Shown here in pieces: positions 9,452 to 19,441 of a stretch of 64,000 nt of DNA. The notes under the pieces are model-generated. The model was not told the origin of the DNA and did not search any database. It saw nothing but the letters and a program-made list of their open reading frames with translations. Every line of letters starts with the position of its first letter. Position 1 is the stretch's first letter. The DNA comes from Actinostola sp. cb2023 (Eukaryota > Cnidaria > Anthozoa > Actiniaria > Actinostolidae): the NCBI GenBank assembly GCA_033675265.1, contig JAUJYZ010000209.1, positions 790,045 to 854,044 of the forward strand, written 5' to 3'. A program made the position numbers and the translations under genes.

Positions 9452-10006
9452 AGCGAGATCCACTAGCTTACAATGCAGAACACTCAATCTGCCAAGCAAT
9501 GCTCTGCCTGCTGCAGTGACCTCAACAGCTAGAGTTACAGTTGTTTGCATAGCGTAACGCAGTAAATGGTTGATTGGTATGTTATGTGTTACGAAACGGA
9601 AATCTATACCTGAAAAAGTGCTCTTTTTTCATTCATTTTTCTCCCACAGTCCATTCTTCACAAATAATATTGTGACATTGTGAACAAGAACTAGTGCTAT
9701 TTTACAAACAAATCAAACAAACATCAAACTAACTGAAACACGTTACAAAACTGACAACTGAAGAATAAAAGGAAAACACAGAACTACCGTCCCCTCTCCT
9801 CCCCATGCATAGTGTGGTCAAGAGTCAAAATTCAAGAAAACCACATCCCGGATGTCTAAATGAGAGCGCTAATAAACAGGACTGGCGTGACATCGTGTAG
9901 AGTAGTTGTTGCGGTGTATTAGATTTCAAGACATACGAAAAGATCGAGTCACACTCATCGACCGCATTACTAGGTACTGAACTGACATTGGAGGAGGGGT
10001 CCCGTA
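9452..10006. promoter_or_regulatory. Shared upstream region of divergent lectin genes
   Basis: 555 bp between the two predicted start codons, which point away from each other. I found no convincing TATA box at the expected place for either gene. An octamer-like atgcaaac (minus strand, near 9545-9553) is present. The bidirectional promoter role is inferred from the head-to-head arrangement of two paralogous signal-peptide exons. Confidence 0.55.
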
Positions 10007-10079
10007 ATGAAATTCTTGGCCGGGCTCTTCGCTGTGTTCAGTACGTTCATTTGTATCCTACTTTACTCTGTCAGTGTAG
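10007..10079 (+). CDS. Exon 1, signal peptide (right lectin gene)
   Basis: 73 bp: ATG at 10007, MKFLAGLFAVFSTFICILLY and a phase-1 end, then donor gtaagt at 10080. It reads as a signal peptide with a long hydrophobic core. It joins in frame to the CTLD exon at 11267 (g + ct = Ala). No upstream in-frame exon is needed. Together with 9388-9451 it defines the start of two divergent genes. Confidence 0.8.
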
Positions 10080-11266
10080 GTAAGTCATAGTAGGTGTAGG
10101 TGTACCGCATTAAAGAATTCATTCACTCACAGTTGTACAGTGAATTTGGCACCTTGTGATAGTTAGCCGGTTCTGTCTCGACTTGCAGTTGCAGTTATGC
10201 AGTATGATGGAGTATGATCCTCCATGCAGGGTAACGGTTCGATGTCTGGACAAGCTATATCATGCATTTCTCTCGTTGCTTCTAATCTTGATAGATGTTA
10301 AATGTATGTAACAGGGGAAGGGTTTATAGTATAGTCAGCGAACGAGTTTCAGATGTCATTCATAGAGATCCTGTAGATTGTAAGTGTTTGCATTCCATGA
10401 TACTATTTTTCTATAACTTTTCACCTTTATACAAATTCAAGTTTTTTTTAAAGTAGTTTTGCCAAGTACGACCAAAAGTTTTCAAGCGAACGCCACAGAT
10501 AGGGAAATGTAATTTTATTAGGCTTATCTAAAATTTGTTTTAAATGATGTTGACACATTTGTCATGATTTTGTTCGTTTGGTAATCCTTTGACTGAATCA
10601 ACTCTATTAACAAAACACTGCATACTGCTCACAAATTATGTTGGATCAAAGGATTAGCAAGAGCTTTAGAAAAGTCAAGTATAGACTCGGCTTCTAGAGC
10701 TACAGTCACACATAGTGTGAGCGAGCAACCGCAAATTTGTTGCGCTGTTCTTTTATGTTCAGAACCACTAAAAGTTTATTGACATACATACCTGAATAGT
10801 AAACGAGTCTTCACAAGTAGCTATCTCCATTCAATGGAAAATATTGTGAGAAATAACTAAAACAAACTCTCAAAACTTGCAGTTGTTTGTAAAGTGAGCG
10901 CGTTTACATCTTGTGACCTCTTGACAAAAACGAGCCAATCACAGCTCACGTTGTGTGGGTTGACTGCGCATGCGTGGAAAAAGGCGCGCTTTTTGACATC
11001 GAAATATTCGTGGAGGATTCAAGAACAAGATAAGAAAGTTTCTTTATAATTTTACAGATATTAATATAAGTTACATGTACATATACAGTACATACATAAC
11101 ATTAGGAACCTTTGATTTGGATTTGCCACTATAAGAGCTTGATACAGTGATGGATAGTCATTTATATAGCACAAATACATTCTAACATAGTTAGGACTCC
11201 AATATTGTACAAGATTTCAAGTAAGCTTATGTGGGTTGATTGATTGATTGATTGTTGTCCTTGTAG
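10080..11266. other. Intron 1 of right gene, nothing recognised
   Basis: Between signal peptide and CTLD A' exons. AT-rich, with no domain, RNA gene or clear repeat apart from a short tgattgattgattg run just before the acceptor. Confidence 0.5.
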
Positions 11267-11677
11267 CTGTTGGTGCAGACTGCCCTCTAGGATGGATCAA
11301 AAATGGAAATTTCTGCTACAAGTTTGTGGCGACTAGTTTCACGGTTCGTGGTAAGAGCTGGGAGAATGCTGAAAACACCTGTCAATCATATGGTGGTCAC
11401 CTGACCAGTATAACCAACCAATCAGAACAAACATTTATTTACAATACTATAAACCAATACAAAAATGAACATTTTTGGGTTGGCTACAATGATCGAGCCA
11501 ATGAATCAAATTTTGTTTGGACTGATGGATCAAATCCGTCTGCTTATAAAAACTGGCGATGGGGTGAGCCAAACGACTTTAAAAATGAAGATTGTACTGA
11601 GCTTCTCTATAGTGATGGTAAATGGAATGATGATGCTTGTAAAAAAGAATACAGTTTTATTTGTAAGATAGCAAAAG
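11267..11677 (+). CDS. CTLD A' exon, complete domain (right gene)
   Basis: 411 bp, phase 1 to 1, acceptor ccttgtag, donor gtaaga. It encodes a full CTLD: DCPLGW, FCYKF, SWENAENTC, GGHLTSI, HFWVGYND, VWTDG, GEPNDF, EDCTEL, KWNDDAC and SFICK. EPN and WND predict mannose-type Ca2+-dependent binding. Roughly two thirds identical by eye to minus-strand exon 6675-7079. Confidence 0.92.
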
Positions 11678-11699
11678 GTAAGAATAATTCCAAAGTTTG

Positions 11700-11879
11700 C
11701 AGATATAATAATAATAATAATATATATTTATATAGTGCTTATCCACTAATTGTCCATAGCGCTTTACAATCTACAGTGTACAATGTATACTATAACCAAT
11801 TAAATGAACATGTCATACTGAAATGTTCATTTATAAATTATTGATATCTTACTAAAGGGGACTGCTAGTTGGCTCATTA

Positions 11880-11965
<86 letters not shown>
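11700..11965. repeat. AAT and ATT microsatellites in intron
   Basis: A short aat run at 11706-11722 is followed by tatatttatatagtgcttatccac, then a pure att tract of about 28 units at 11878-11963. Intronic. Confidence 0.9.
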
Positions 11966-12294
11966 CCGGGTATATAATAGCAGTTGAGGCTGACATTCAT
12001 TGATTTGTCTGGCAAACTTCAAAGGGCCTGACCAAAAAGCAACATGGATGTTGAGTAGGGCATAGTCTTTTGTTTTAGACTCAAATGCATGGTTCAACTT
12101 TTGATTTATGAAAAAAAGTATTTTGTTTGTTTGGTAAAAATTGTTGGAAATAATTGACAAAAAGATAGATCTTGATGTTTGATGGGTTTCAAAACCATTA
12201 TATTCCTTTCTATTACAAAATAATGTACATTGTAACTATGGTTTACAATGTAAATGTACAATGTACATGTATATACATGTACGAAGAAGGGTAT

Positions 12295-12448
12295 AATGCA
12301 ATAATGGCGTCCAATTTCAATTGCCATTGTTCTGGACTGACTAGCCTCTCGTACAGGTGAAAATGCTTTTTTGTTTCCACATGAACATGAGGCTAGTCAG
12401 TCCAGAACAATGGCAATTGAAATTGAAATTGGACGCCATTATTGCATT
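12295..12448. repeat. Foldback element, about 60-bp arms
   Basis: Left arm aatgcaataatggcgtccaa... and right arm ...ttggacgccattattgcatt are inverted copies, extending inward to ctggactgactagcctc/gaggctagtcagtccag. The loop is about 35 nt. One small insertion (an extra ttgaaa block) separates the arms. Intronic and non-coding. Confidence 0.88.
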
Positions 12449-12518
12449 TGGTTATTCTCTTCAGGTCTTTTATTTATATAGAATCTATAGAGTTATAATA
12501 ATTAAATTTGTTTATTAG

Positions 12519-12566
12519 GAAAACCTATTCCAACACTACCATCAATGCAGCCACCAACAACATCAA
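12519..12566 (+). CDS. Pro/Thr linker exon (right gene)
   Basis: 48 bp, phase 1 to 1, acceptor tttattag, donor gtgagt. It encodes PIPTLPSMQPPTTTS, a short Pro/Thr-rich hinge between lectin domains, suited to O-glycosylation. Supported by splice sites and phase only, so moderate confidence. Confidence 0.65.
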
Positions 12567-13352
12567 GTGAGTTTGTGAACATAATAATACTTTATTTGCA
12601 CTTTACAATAATATTACAAGTTTTTGTAGTGATAAATAAAATTAAGGAGGAACAATAAATTGATAGTGTAAATAGTAAATCGGGTAAATAGAAAATAAGG
12701 TAGAAGTGCTGGAGAGCTAGAGTAACATTTGTTTTCGAGCTAGCTCACCAAGAACATACATGCATATACATGTATTTCCAGTACAATATAGACCCTATGC
12801 AATACTCGATTTCTGTACTTTGCATAAATTTGCAAAAACTGAAAGAATAACGAGTTAAGTAAAGGTAAAGTAATAGATTGAAAGACCATCGACAGTTTAG
12901 TATTTACCCCCAAAAATGAAACCATCATCAAGTAATAAGCGTTTGAAAGGTGCAAAATACATGGAAACGAGGCATCTAGGGCCAAAGTCCGGTTTCTGGT
13001 ACAAATCTATGTAATTTCAAATCACTATAACTTTTCAAGATTGCATAGTACAGCCCTAAAATTTGGTATGTTCATTATTGAAAACCCTCTCTTCAAAGAG
13101 ATGGTCAGATATTGCTGTAATATCTTCCCAATAACAAAGGAAATCAGATTTTACGATTCTACCAGTATTGCATAGGGTCTATACTGTACCTTAGTAATAA
13201 GTAGGGTTCTTGTGTAAAGAAATACAAGTCATGTACACCTGTAACATCATACAATGTAGGTGCCTGTGGTAGTTCATCCACAGGTAACCCATCTTATTAT
13301 TTTGTTATCCACTAACCTAACATACCTATATACTGTACTTAATGAATGACAG
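12567..13352. other. Intron, no gene seen
   Basis: No domain or RNA gene. An AT-rich intron with a small hairpin cctgtgg...ccacagg near 13263-13284. The short open frames show no recognisable motif. Confidence 0.5.
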
Positions 13353-13534
13353 CACCATTGTACTGTGATGCTGGCTGGAAGCACTATGGTACCTCATGTT
13401 ACAAATTCAACATGGTGCGTCGTAAGTGGGTTGATGCAAGGACTGATTGCCATCAGTCTGGTGGTTATTTAGTCAAGGTTGATGATGCTGATGAGCAGCA
13501 CTATTTAACATATACGCTCAAAAGTATGACAAAG
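13353..13534 (+). CDS. CTLD B', first half (right gene)
   Basis: 182 bp, phase 1 to 0, acceptor atgacag, donor gtgagt. It encodes LYCDAGWKHYGTSCYKF, W..A.TDC and GGYLVKVDDADEQHYL, the N-terminal half of a CTLD. Length and phases are identical to minus-strand exon 4418-4599. It continues at 14621. Confidence 0.9.
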
Positions 13535-13689
13535 GTGAGTCGAATAATTGACACTGATGAATATTTCATTCATTCATTTATCCTTCCATTCATCCATCCT
13601 TCTATTCCTTCAAAACTTCCTACCCTCTGTGCATTCACTCAATTCAGCCATCATTCATCTATTCATTCTTTATTTATCCATATTATCCA

Positions 13690-14420
13690 ACAGACGCTTG
13701 CAGGACATCGCCATATTTAATATGTACAAGACCAAAAACAATCTAACCCCACAGAATGTGGCTGAATTATTCCATCATTCGCCAGCCAATTATAATCTAA
13801 GAAACAGTGACTTCTTTATACCGAGAGTAAAAACTACTACTTACGGAAAACACTCGCTTAGATTTTTCGGTCCCTTTTTATGGTCAAAACTAAAGAGCAG
13901 CATCAGGAACTCTAACTCTCTTTCATCATTTAAGAACACTATAAGAAACATGGAACTTTCAAGCCTCATCAACTCTGACGGCTCATGCACTAACTGCAAG
14001 TTATGCCACAATTAAACTTAATATTAATAGTCAATAATTAAAACATATGTACTTCATTCATATCTATATTATATATAATACAGCAATATGCAGAAATTCT
14101 GATCATTTTGACTAAAATACATATATATCAAAGACCTACTTAAAACCATGGGATGGCTACGCTGATATTTTTTTCTAGTTGTCTGCCAGCGAGGCTTTAT
14201 GAAAAAAATATCAGCATAGCCATCCCATGGTTTTAAGTAGGTTTTTGATATATATGTATTTTAGTCAAAAGGATCAGAATTTCTGCATATTGCTGTATAT
14301 ATTTCCTTTTCATTATATATATATTTGTAAATGTAATTGTGTCTTTATTAAGTGTCCCCGATTAGTGTACCACTTGTGGTAGGCTAGAAGCCTGACATGT
14401 TAATAAAGTTTATGTATGTA
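13690..14420 (+). mobile_element. 5'-truncated CR1/L2-type LINE fragment
   Basis: A frame ending at 14014 gives a reverse-transcriptase C-terminal tail: FNMYKTKNNLTPQNVAELF, YNLRNSDFFIPRV, then YGKHSLRFFGPFLWSKL and a final C..C motif (CTNCKLC). The YNLR, PR(v)kt.YGk.S and G..lWs.L pattern is characteristic of CR1/Jockey-like LINE ends. The 3' UTR follows and ends in ttaataaagtttatgtatgtatgtat, a microsatellite-like tail. Only the last 110 or so codons remain, in an intron and in the host gene's orientation. Confidence 0.75.
14074..14302. repeat. Foldback element inside the LINE 3' UTR
   Basis: Arms of about 100 bp: left tatataatacagcaatatgc... through ccatgggatggctacgctgata, right with inverted tatcagcatagccatcccatgg ... 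gcatattgctgtatata. The loop is about 20 nt near 14185. It interrupts the LINE tail, so it inserted later or is a hairpin belonging to that LINE family. Confidence 0.85.
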
Positions 14421-14620
14421 TGTATCCTTCCATTCATTCATGAATTCGTTCAACCTTTATCCATCCATCCATCCATCCTTCTATTCCTTCAAAACTTCCT
14501 ACCCTCTATGCATTCATTCAATCCAGCCATCATTCAGCTATTTATTCTTTATCTATCCATATCCTTCCATTCATTCATCCAACCATTCATTCATTTTCTT
14601 TGTCCATTTTCCTGTTTTAG

Positions 14621-14840
14621 ATTATGTGGATAGGCTTGAGTGACCGTGCTTTAGAAGGGCTGTACATCTGGGAGGGAGATAACATAGTGGCCAAAAACTA
14701 CACACACTGGTACTCTGGGGAGCCAAATGATCATGCTGGTAATGAAGACTGTATTGGAATGTATGCAGGTATCTTGGCTGGATACTGGAATGATGATTAC
14801 TGTGATAATGAAAAAGGATACATTTGTGAAAAACCAAATG
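14621..14840 (+). CDS. CTLD B', second half (right gene)
   Basis: 220 bp, phase 0 to 1, acceptor ctgttttag, donor gtaaga. It encodes IMWIGLSDRALEG, GEPNDH, EDCIGM, YWNDDYC and GYICEKPNG. EPN plus WND predicts mannose-type Ca2+-dependent binding. Matches minus-strand exon 3928-4144. Confidence 0.92.
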
Positions 14841-15288
14841 GTAAGAGCTACTAGAGTAATGTTATGCACATGTACATGTATAGTTAATTGTCTCTAAGCC
14901 ACCATACCCTCAGGGCCACCTTTTGCTGTCTGGCTTGGTAAGGTGTCTGCCCAGAGCTCTAGAGGAAGATTTATAAGTAAAACAATGCAGCAGGAACCAG
15001 AGAAAGGTGTCAGTGTTCATTGATTCCAACAGTTGTTGGGTTTCCTGTGGTGATACTGAAGAAATAAGATACAATTCTACTATCATGAGCATTTCCTATT
15101 AAGGAATAACATAATTAGAATGCTCTAATTAAGGAACAACAGGAAGGAACTACATGTGTTGTAGTTATGTATACAAATCTACATTATAGCTTTCCTGATC
15201 ATGCAGTGTAAATTCCAATCAAATCAAATTGTGTAACGTCCCCAAGCCAATAACTGTATGGGATGATATTTTCCTCTTTTTGCCACAG
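14841..15288. other. Intron, nothing recognised
   Basis: A short intron between CTLD B' and C', with no repeat or gene visible. Confidence 0.5.
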
Positions 15289-15696
15289 GTCAAAACTTGT
15301 GTCCAGCAAACTGGGCTCCTTTTAGCAACTTTTGCTATCAATTCAATGTCCATCCTTCTCAGTCACTGACATGGCAACAAGCTCGAAATGCCTGTCTTGC
15401 TGTTCAGGGGTCTGATCTTGTTAGTATTCTGTCTTCTGATGAACAGCTTTTCCTGGTAAAACAACTCAATGATTTGAAGTCTTCAAATGTCTGGATAGGA
15501 TTGAATGACATTGCTACTGCAGGAGTGTTTGTGTGGAGTGATAGATCACTGTTCAAATACAAAAACTGGGGCAGGTACGAGCCTGGAAGTTGGAGTGGAG
15601 ATTGCTCTCAGATGATTGTCAACTCTCAAAATGGGACCTGGGGAACTTCATCATGTGTCAGACGTAGGAATCCTTATGTCTGTAAAATGCCAAGGG
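15289..15696 (+). CDS. CTLD C' exon, complete domain (right gene)
   Basis: 408 bp, phase 1 to 1, acceptor tgccacag, donor gtaagt. It encodes NLCPANW, FCYQF, LTWQQARNAC, LVSILSSDEQ, WIGLND, FVWSDR, DCSQM, TWGTSSC and PYVCK. The usual EPN is replaced by EPGSWSG and WND by WGT, so Ca2+/sugar binding is probably lost or altered. The left gene's truncated exon 3549-3808 is its paralogue. Confidence 0.9.
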
Positions 15697-15734
15697 GTAA
15701 GTGGATTAAGGTCTGTTATATTATTGTAATATCT

Positions 15735-15887
15735 CCTTCCTTCCTTTTTCCGTCCTTCCTTTCTTTTTTTCCTTCCTTCCTTCCTTCCTTCCTTCCTTCC
15801 TTTTCCTTCCTTCCTTCCTTCCTTCCTTCCTTCCTTCCTTCCTTCCTTCCTTCCTTTTTTTCCTTCCTTCCTTCCTTCCTTCCTTCC
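15735..15887. repeat. TTCC tetranucleotide tract
   Basis: A pure pyrimidine (ttcc)n tract with a few ttttt breaks, starting about 40 bp after a splice donor. It remains open in the exon frame as a PSFLPSFL repeat, but the donor gtaagt at 15697 and the phase-matched next exon argue that it is intronic. Confidence 0.92.
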
Positions 15888-15974
15888 AAATTTCCTCCCT
15901 TTTTCTTAGATACTATTTTTTGCTAGCACATTATTTATGGAATGCTAACATTCAAATGTTGTGTTTATTACCAG

Positions 15975-16144
15975 CCTCCAAGAAGTGTGATTCACCTTTT
16001 GGCCTATCCAACTATCTAGTGGGAGACTCACAGCTCACTGCGTCCAGTAGCAAGGACAGCAATTCTCAGCCCAACCAAGCAAGACTAAACTTACAACCTG
16101 CTAGTGGTTTCACTGGATCTTGGTGCGCTGCAAACAATTTAAAG
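15975..16144 (+). CDS. F5/8 type C (discoidin) exon 1 (right gene)
   Basis: 170 bp, phase 1 to 0, acceptor attaccag, donor gttttt (weak). It encodes CDSPFGLSNYLVGDSQLTAS, SSKDSNSQPNQARLN and WCAANN. This is the start of a discoidin/F5-8C domain (C..PLGm....ipDsqiTASSs....ArLn...W). Such domains bind glycans or phospholipids. The same phase pair (1 to 0) is used by the homologous exon at 54383. Confidence 0.82.
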
Positions 16145-16162
16145 GTTTTTCCTTCCATAAAG

Positions 16163-16213
<51 letters not shown>

Positions 16214-16400
16214 GAAACTTTATTTCATGTATTTTTTACACAAACAATTGCAAATCTCACTACATGTAGGTAATTTAATAATATTAATAATAATAATAAT
16301 GGAAACTTTATTTCATGTATTTTTACACAAACAATTGCAAATCTCACTACATGTAGTATTTTTAATAATAATAATAATATGGAATAATAAATAATAATAA
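16163..16400. repeat. Duplicated AAT-tailed retroposon end
   Basis: Two adjacent copies of taataatggaaactttatttcatgtattttt...caattgcaaatctcactacatgtag, at 16203 and 16297, each preceded by an AAT run. Read on minus this is a 3' end ...aaataaagtttcc(att)n. Consistent with insertion of a short, 5'-truncated LINE tail and later duplication. Confidence 0.75.
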
Positions 16401-16451
16401 TAGCCTCCAAGATAATAATCATAATTGGACTTTGTGTCTATTGATTGTTTC

Positions 16452-16600
16452 AGGGAGACTCACAGCTGACTTGGTCCAGTCAGGACGCATTAGTTCTATT
16501 GCACTGCAGCAAGACCAAATCTTAAGACTTTATCAAAACATTTTATGTGGATCTTGGTAGTGATGGCAAAACAATTTATCACCTTTGGTTTGAGAAAAGA
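16452..16600 (+). pseudogene. Chimeric F5/8C pseudo-exon
   Basis: After attgtttcag, the first 25 bp copy part of F5/8C exon 1 (ggagactcacagctgact...ggtccagt). The next bases copy exon 2 (aggacgcattagt.ctattgcactgcag). The frame then meets a stop at 16557. It is a recombined, non-functional relic of the second discoidin exon. Confidence 0.7.
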
Positions 16601-16834
16601 ATAATCAGCCTAATGTAGTGATAATAATAATAATTAATTACATTCAATGTGGTAATATGATGAACAGTGGTAATATTGACTCTTTATTTACACGGGAATA
16701 CTGATCTACGGCATGTACGTTACTAACATTGAAGTTATGATTATTATTCATAATGATGCAAATTGTACAGTACCATATATATAATAATCCAAATAATAAT
16801 AATAACACTACTGGAAAATACCCTGAAAAAATCA

Positions 16835-16907
16835 GGCTTAGAACGGGAATCGAACCCACAACCTTTGCGATACCGGTGCAATGCTCTACCACTGAGCTAT
16901 CCAAGCC
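16835..16907 (-). mobile_element. tRNA-derived SINE head
   Basis: On minus it reads ggcttggatagctcagtggt...ggttcgattcccgttctaagcc: pairing acceptor strands, an A box (tagctcagtggtagagc) and a B box (ggttcgattcc). The anticodon loop lacks T33 and its stem has a mismatch, so it is not a working tRNA. A cctgattttttcagg hairpin follows at once (16822-16836). A pol III-driven SINE or tRNA pseudogene is most likely. Confidence 0.75.
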
Positions 16908-17032
16908 ACTGAGGGAAGGTCGTGGGTAACTCGTATACTAAATAGCGGACGTAGGCTCTGCCATCGTTGTACAGTACCGTGCCCACTCATACATTTGACT
17001 CTTGTTTGTTTGTCACTGGATTGTATTGTTGT

Positions 17033-17066
<34 letters not shown>

Positions 17067-17576
17067 GTTGTTGCTGTTGTTGTAATGTTGTTAATAATTG
17101 TTATGTAATAATGTAATAATGATGATGATGATGATAATGATGATAATAATAATACCAATAATAATGATGATGATGACGATCAATTATAATACCAGGTATA
17201 GTGATGATCTTTAATCTCTGGTAGGGGTGATCGTTGTATTTTTTATGTTAGAAATTGGTTATCCGTTATTTTTAGGGGTTGACCAAGCGAAATCCAATTT
17301 TTTTAAAGGGCTGATATTTTTTAGGGTATAAAACTTGGAACAAGCGTATTCCGTCTTGAATAGCGGTATCCCAGGGAGCGATCCGATGGTATTTTTGAGG
17401 TGACTTTAGCCATGACTGAGGTATATTTTAGGGTGGGAAATGATTCACGGTTTGGTATTTTTTAGAGTATTTTCGAGATTTTCCACCCCTACGCTTTTTA
17501 CTTTGAAGAACCCCTCCCAATGCACTCTAAAACCCCGATATAGAGCTGCATAGACTTTTGTCTATTGATTGTTTCA

Positions 17577-17718
17577 GGGTGCTCAAATTGACCTTGTACT
17601 AGACGCATTAGTCATATTGCACTGCAGGGAAGACCCAAAGGTCAAAACATTTTTTATGTAAGAATGGCTGATGGCAAAACCTTTATCACCTTTGGAGAAA
17701 AGAAGAATCAGCCTTATC
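17577..17718 (+). pseudogene. Decayed F5/8C exon 2
   Basis: Acceptor attgtttcag, then gctcaaattgacctt (QIDL). One base later the frame must shift to give TRRISHIALQGRPKGQNI and a following FYVRMADG, the middle of a discoidin domain (IQvDLG..R.IsgIatQGR). A single G is missing after gacctt, so the exon is out of frame as written. It ends near cacgtgagt. Either a pseudo-exon or a sequencing error. Confidence 0.72.
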
Positions 17719-18690
17719 CACGTGAGTATAGTACCCATTTTGGGCGAGACAGTGAGTGGACGATTCCTCAGGATCTACCCAATAGCTAGTGTGCTGAACA
17801 GTGGTTCTATATTTGTTTGAGAACTGAAATCTACAAAATCTACGGCATGTACGTTACTAACATTGGAGTGTAAGATTTTTTTTTACGTGATGTATATACA
17901 TATATCATTATCAGTACCATATGCTATATAATATTGTAATTATATGCATAACACTACTGTCTTACTTACCTGAAAGCTTCGTCAGTAGAAGTGTGGAATT
18001 GGATGGGAAGAAGGACCAGACAGCACTGCTGTTATCAGCTATCCAACACGAGGGAAGATGTGGGCAGTTAGGCTAAATAGCGGACGTTATCCAATATCTG
18101 CCATCGTTGTACAGTACCGTTTCCCACTCATTATCAATTTGACTCTTTTTTATTTTGTCACATTTTCTCTTTCATTTTCTATCTTCTTGTGTTCAGACGC
18201 TCGTTGTTGTTGTTGTTGTTGTTGTTGTTGTTATTTGTTGATGATGATGATGTTGTTGATGATGATGACGATCAATTACAATACCAGGTAATAGTGATGA
18301 TCTTTAATCTTTGGCAGGGCCGGGTGATCGTTGTATTTTTTATGTTAGAAATTGGCTATCCGTTATTTTTTAGGGGTTGGCCAAGCGAAATCCAATTTTT
18401 TTTAAAGAGCTGATATTTATAGGGTGATAAAACTTGGAACAAGCGTATTCCGTCTTGAATAACGGTATCCCAGGAGCGATCCGATGGTATTTTTGAGGTG
18501 ATTTTAGCCGTGACTGAGGTATATTTTAGGGTGGGAAATGATTCACGGTTTGGTATTTTTTAGGGTATTTTCGAGATTATCCACCCCTGCCCTTTTTACC
18601 TCCCGGTGATACAATGCACTCTAAAACCCCGATATAGAGCTGCACGGTCATTTTGTACTGAATAGCTCACTTATTGACTGACTGTTTCAG

Positions 18691-18829
18691 GTTTTCAAAG
18701 GTAGTGCCAATGCTGACGATGTACGCAATATAATGTTGGGCGAGACAGTGAGTGGACGATTCCTCAGGATCTACCCAATAGATTGGAGTAACAATATTTG
18801 TTTGAGAACTGAAATCTATGGTTGTGAAG
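18691..18829 (+). CDS. F5/8 type C exon 3 (right gene)
   Basis: 139 bp, phase 0 to 1, acceptor actgtttcag, donor gtaggt. It encodes VFKGSANADDVRNIMLG, SGRFLRIYPIDW, NNICLRTEIYGCEG, the C-terminal third of a discoidin domain (f.GN.d......aRyiRI.P..w....cLR.ElyGC). A broken partial duplicate of its middle lies near 17738-17800. Intact as an exon, but the only visible exon 2 partners are frameshifted. Confidence 0.82.
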
Positions 18830-19170
18830 GTAGGTAAGGCAAGGCGTGTAAGATTTTTTTTTTACGTGATTGTATATACATATATCATTAGTGTCATGTC
18901 CATAATGCTATTTCATCGTTGTAATTATATGTACTTCATCACAACGTCTTAGTACTGTTGACAGCTTCGTCATCATCGTGTGGACAAAAGGTAAGAAGGA
19001 CCAACAACATTAGTTAGTGTTTAACACGAATCTACTAAAGATCATCGTTGGGACAAAAGGTACTTCATTATCAATATAACGAACATTGGTTGATTATCTT
19101 CATTATCAACAATCTCTTTTTCATTTTTCCCATTTTCTCTTTCATGTTCTATTTTCATTAGTGTGTTCAG

Positions 19171-19441
19171 ACGCTCGTGCATCGTGCACAAGTCAAGGTG
19201 GTGACCTGCTGAGTATTGTGACGAACAATGAGAGGATCTACATTGACAACAGAATGAAGTCTTTAGCCAACTCAGTCAACTCTTTTTAACAAATTGGACT
19301 CAACGACAGGGAGTCAAATCGATTATTTCAATGGAGCGATCACAAGGCCATATTTGATAACTCGATGGGACGCAGGATATCCTATCGAACAACAGTACGA
19401 CTATACTTTGATACATCTAATGCATCACCTTTTGCTATAAA
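19171..19441 (+). pseudogene. CTLD remnant with frameshift
   Basis: After acceptor gtgttcag it encodes DARASCTSQGGDLLSIVTN (CTLD helix 1 and strand). A stop follows at about 19287. Restarting in another frame gives IGLNDRESNRLFQWSDH, the next CTLD core. The first cysteine strand and the EPN/WND region are not found. A broken domain, disabled by a frameshift and missing both ends. Confidence 0.75.

Larger units (their letters stand above)
16440..18850 (+). repeat. Tandem duplication, about 1.1-kb unit
   Basis: Blocks recur about 1.0-1.13 kb apart. gatctttaatct.tgg is at 17204 and 18299. ctaaatagcggacg is at 16939 and 18073. The discoidin intron end tgtttcagg recurs near 16447, 17571 and 18684. 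gggcgagacagtgagtggac is at 17740 and 18738. tttttttttacgtgat is at 17876 and 18852. Copies have diverged by substitutions and GTT-run length changes. Confidence 0.8.

Noticed and set aside
16835..16907. Functional tRNA gene on minus
   Set aside because: The anticodon loop lacks T33 and the stem is mismatched. A hairpin tail follows, as in SINEs.
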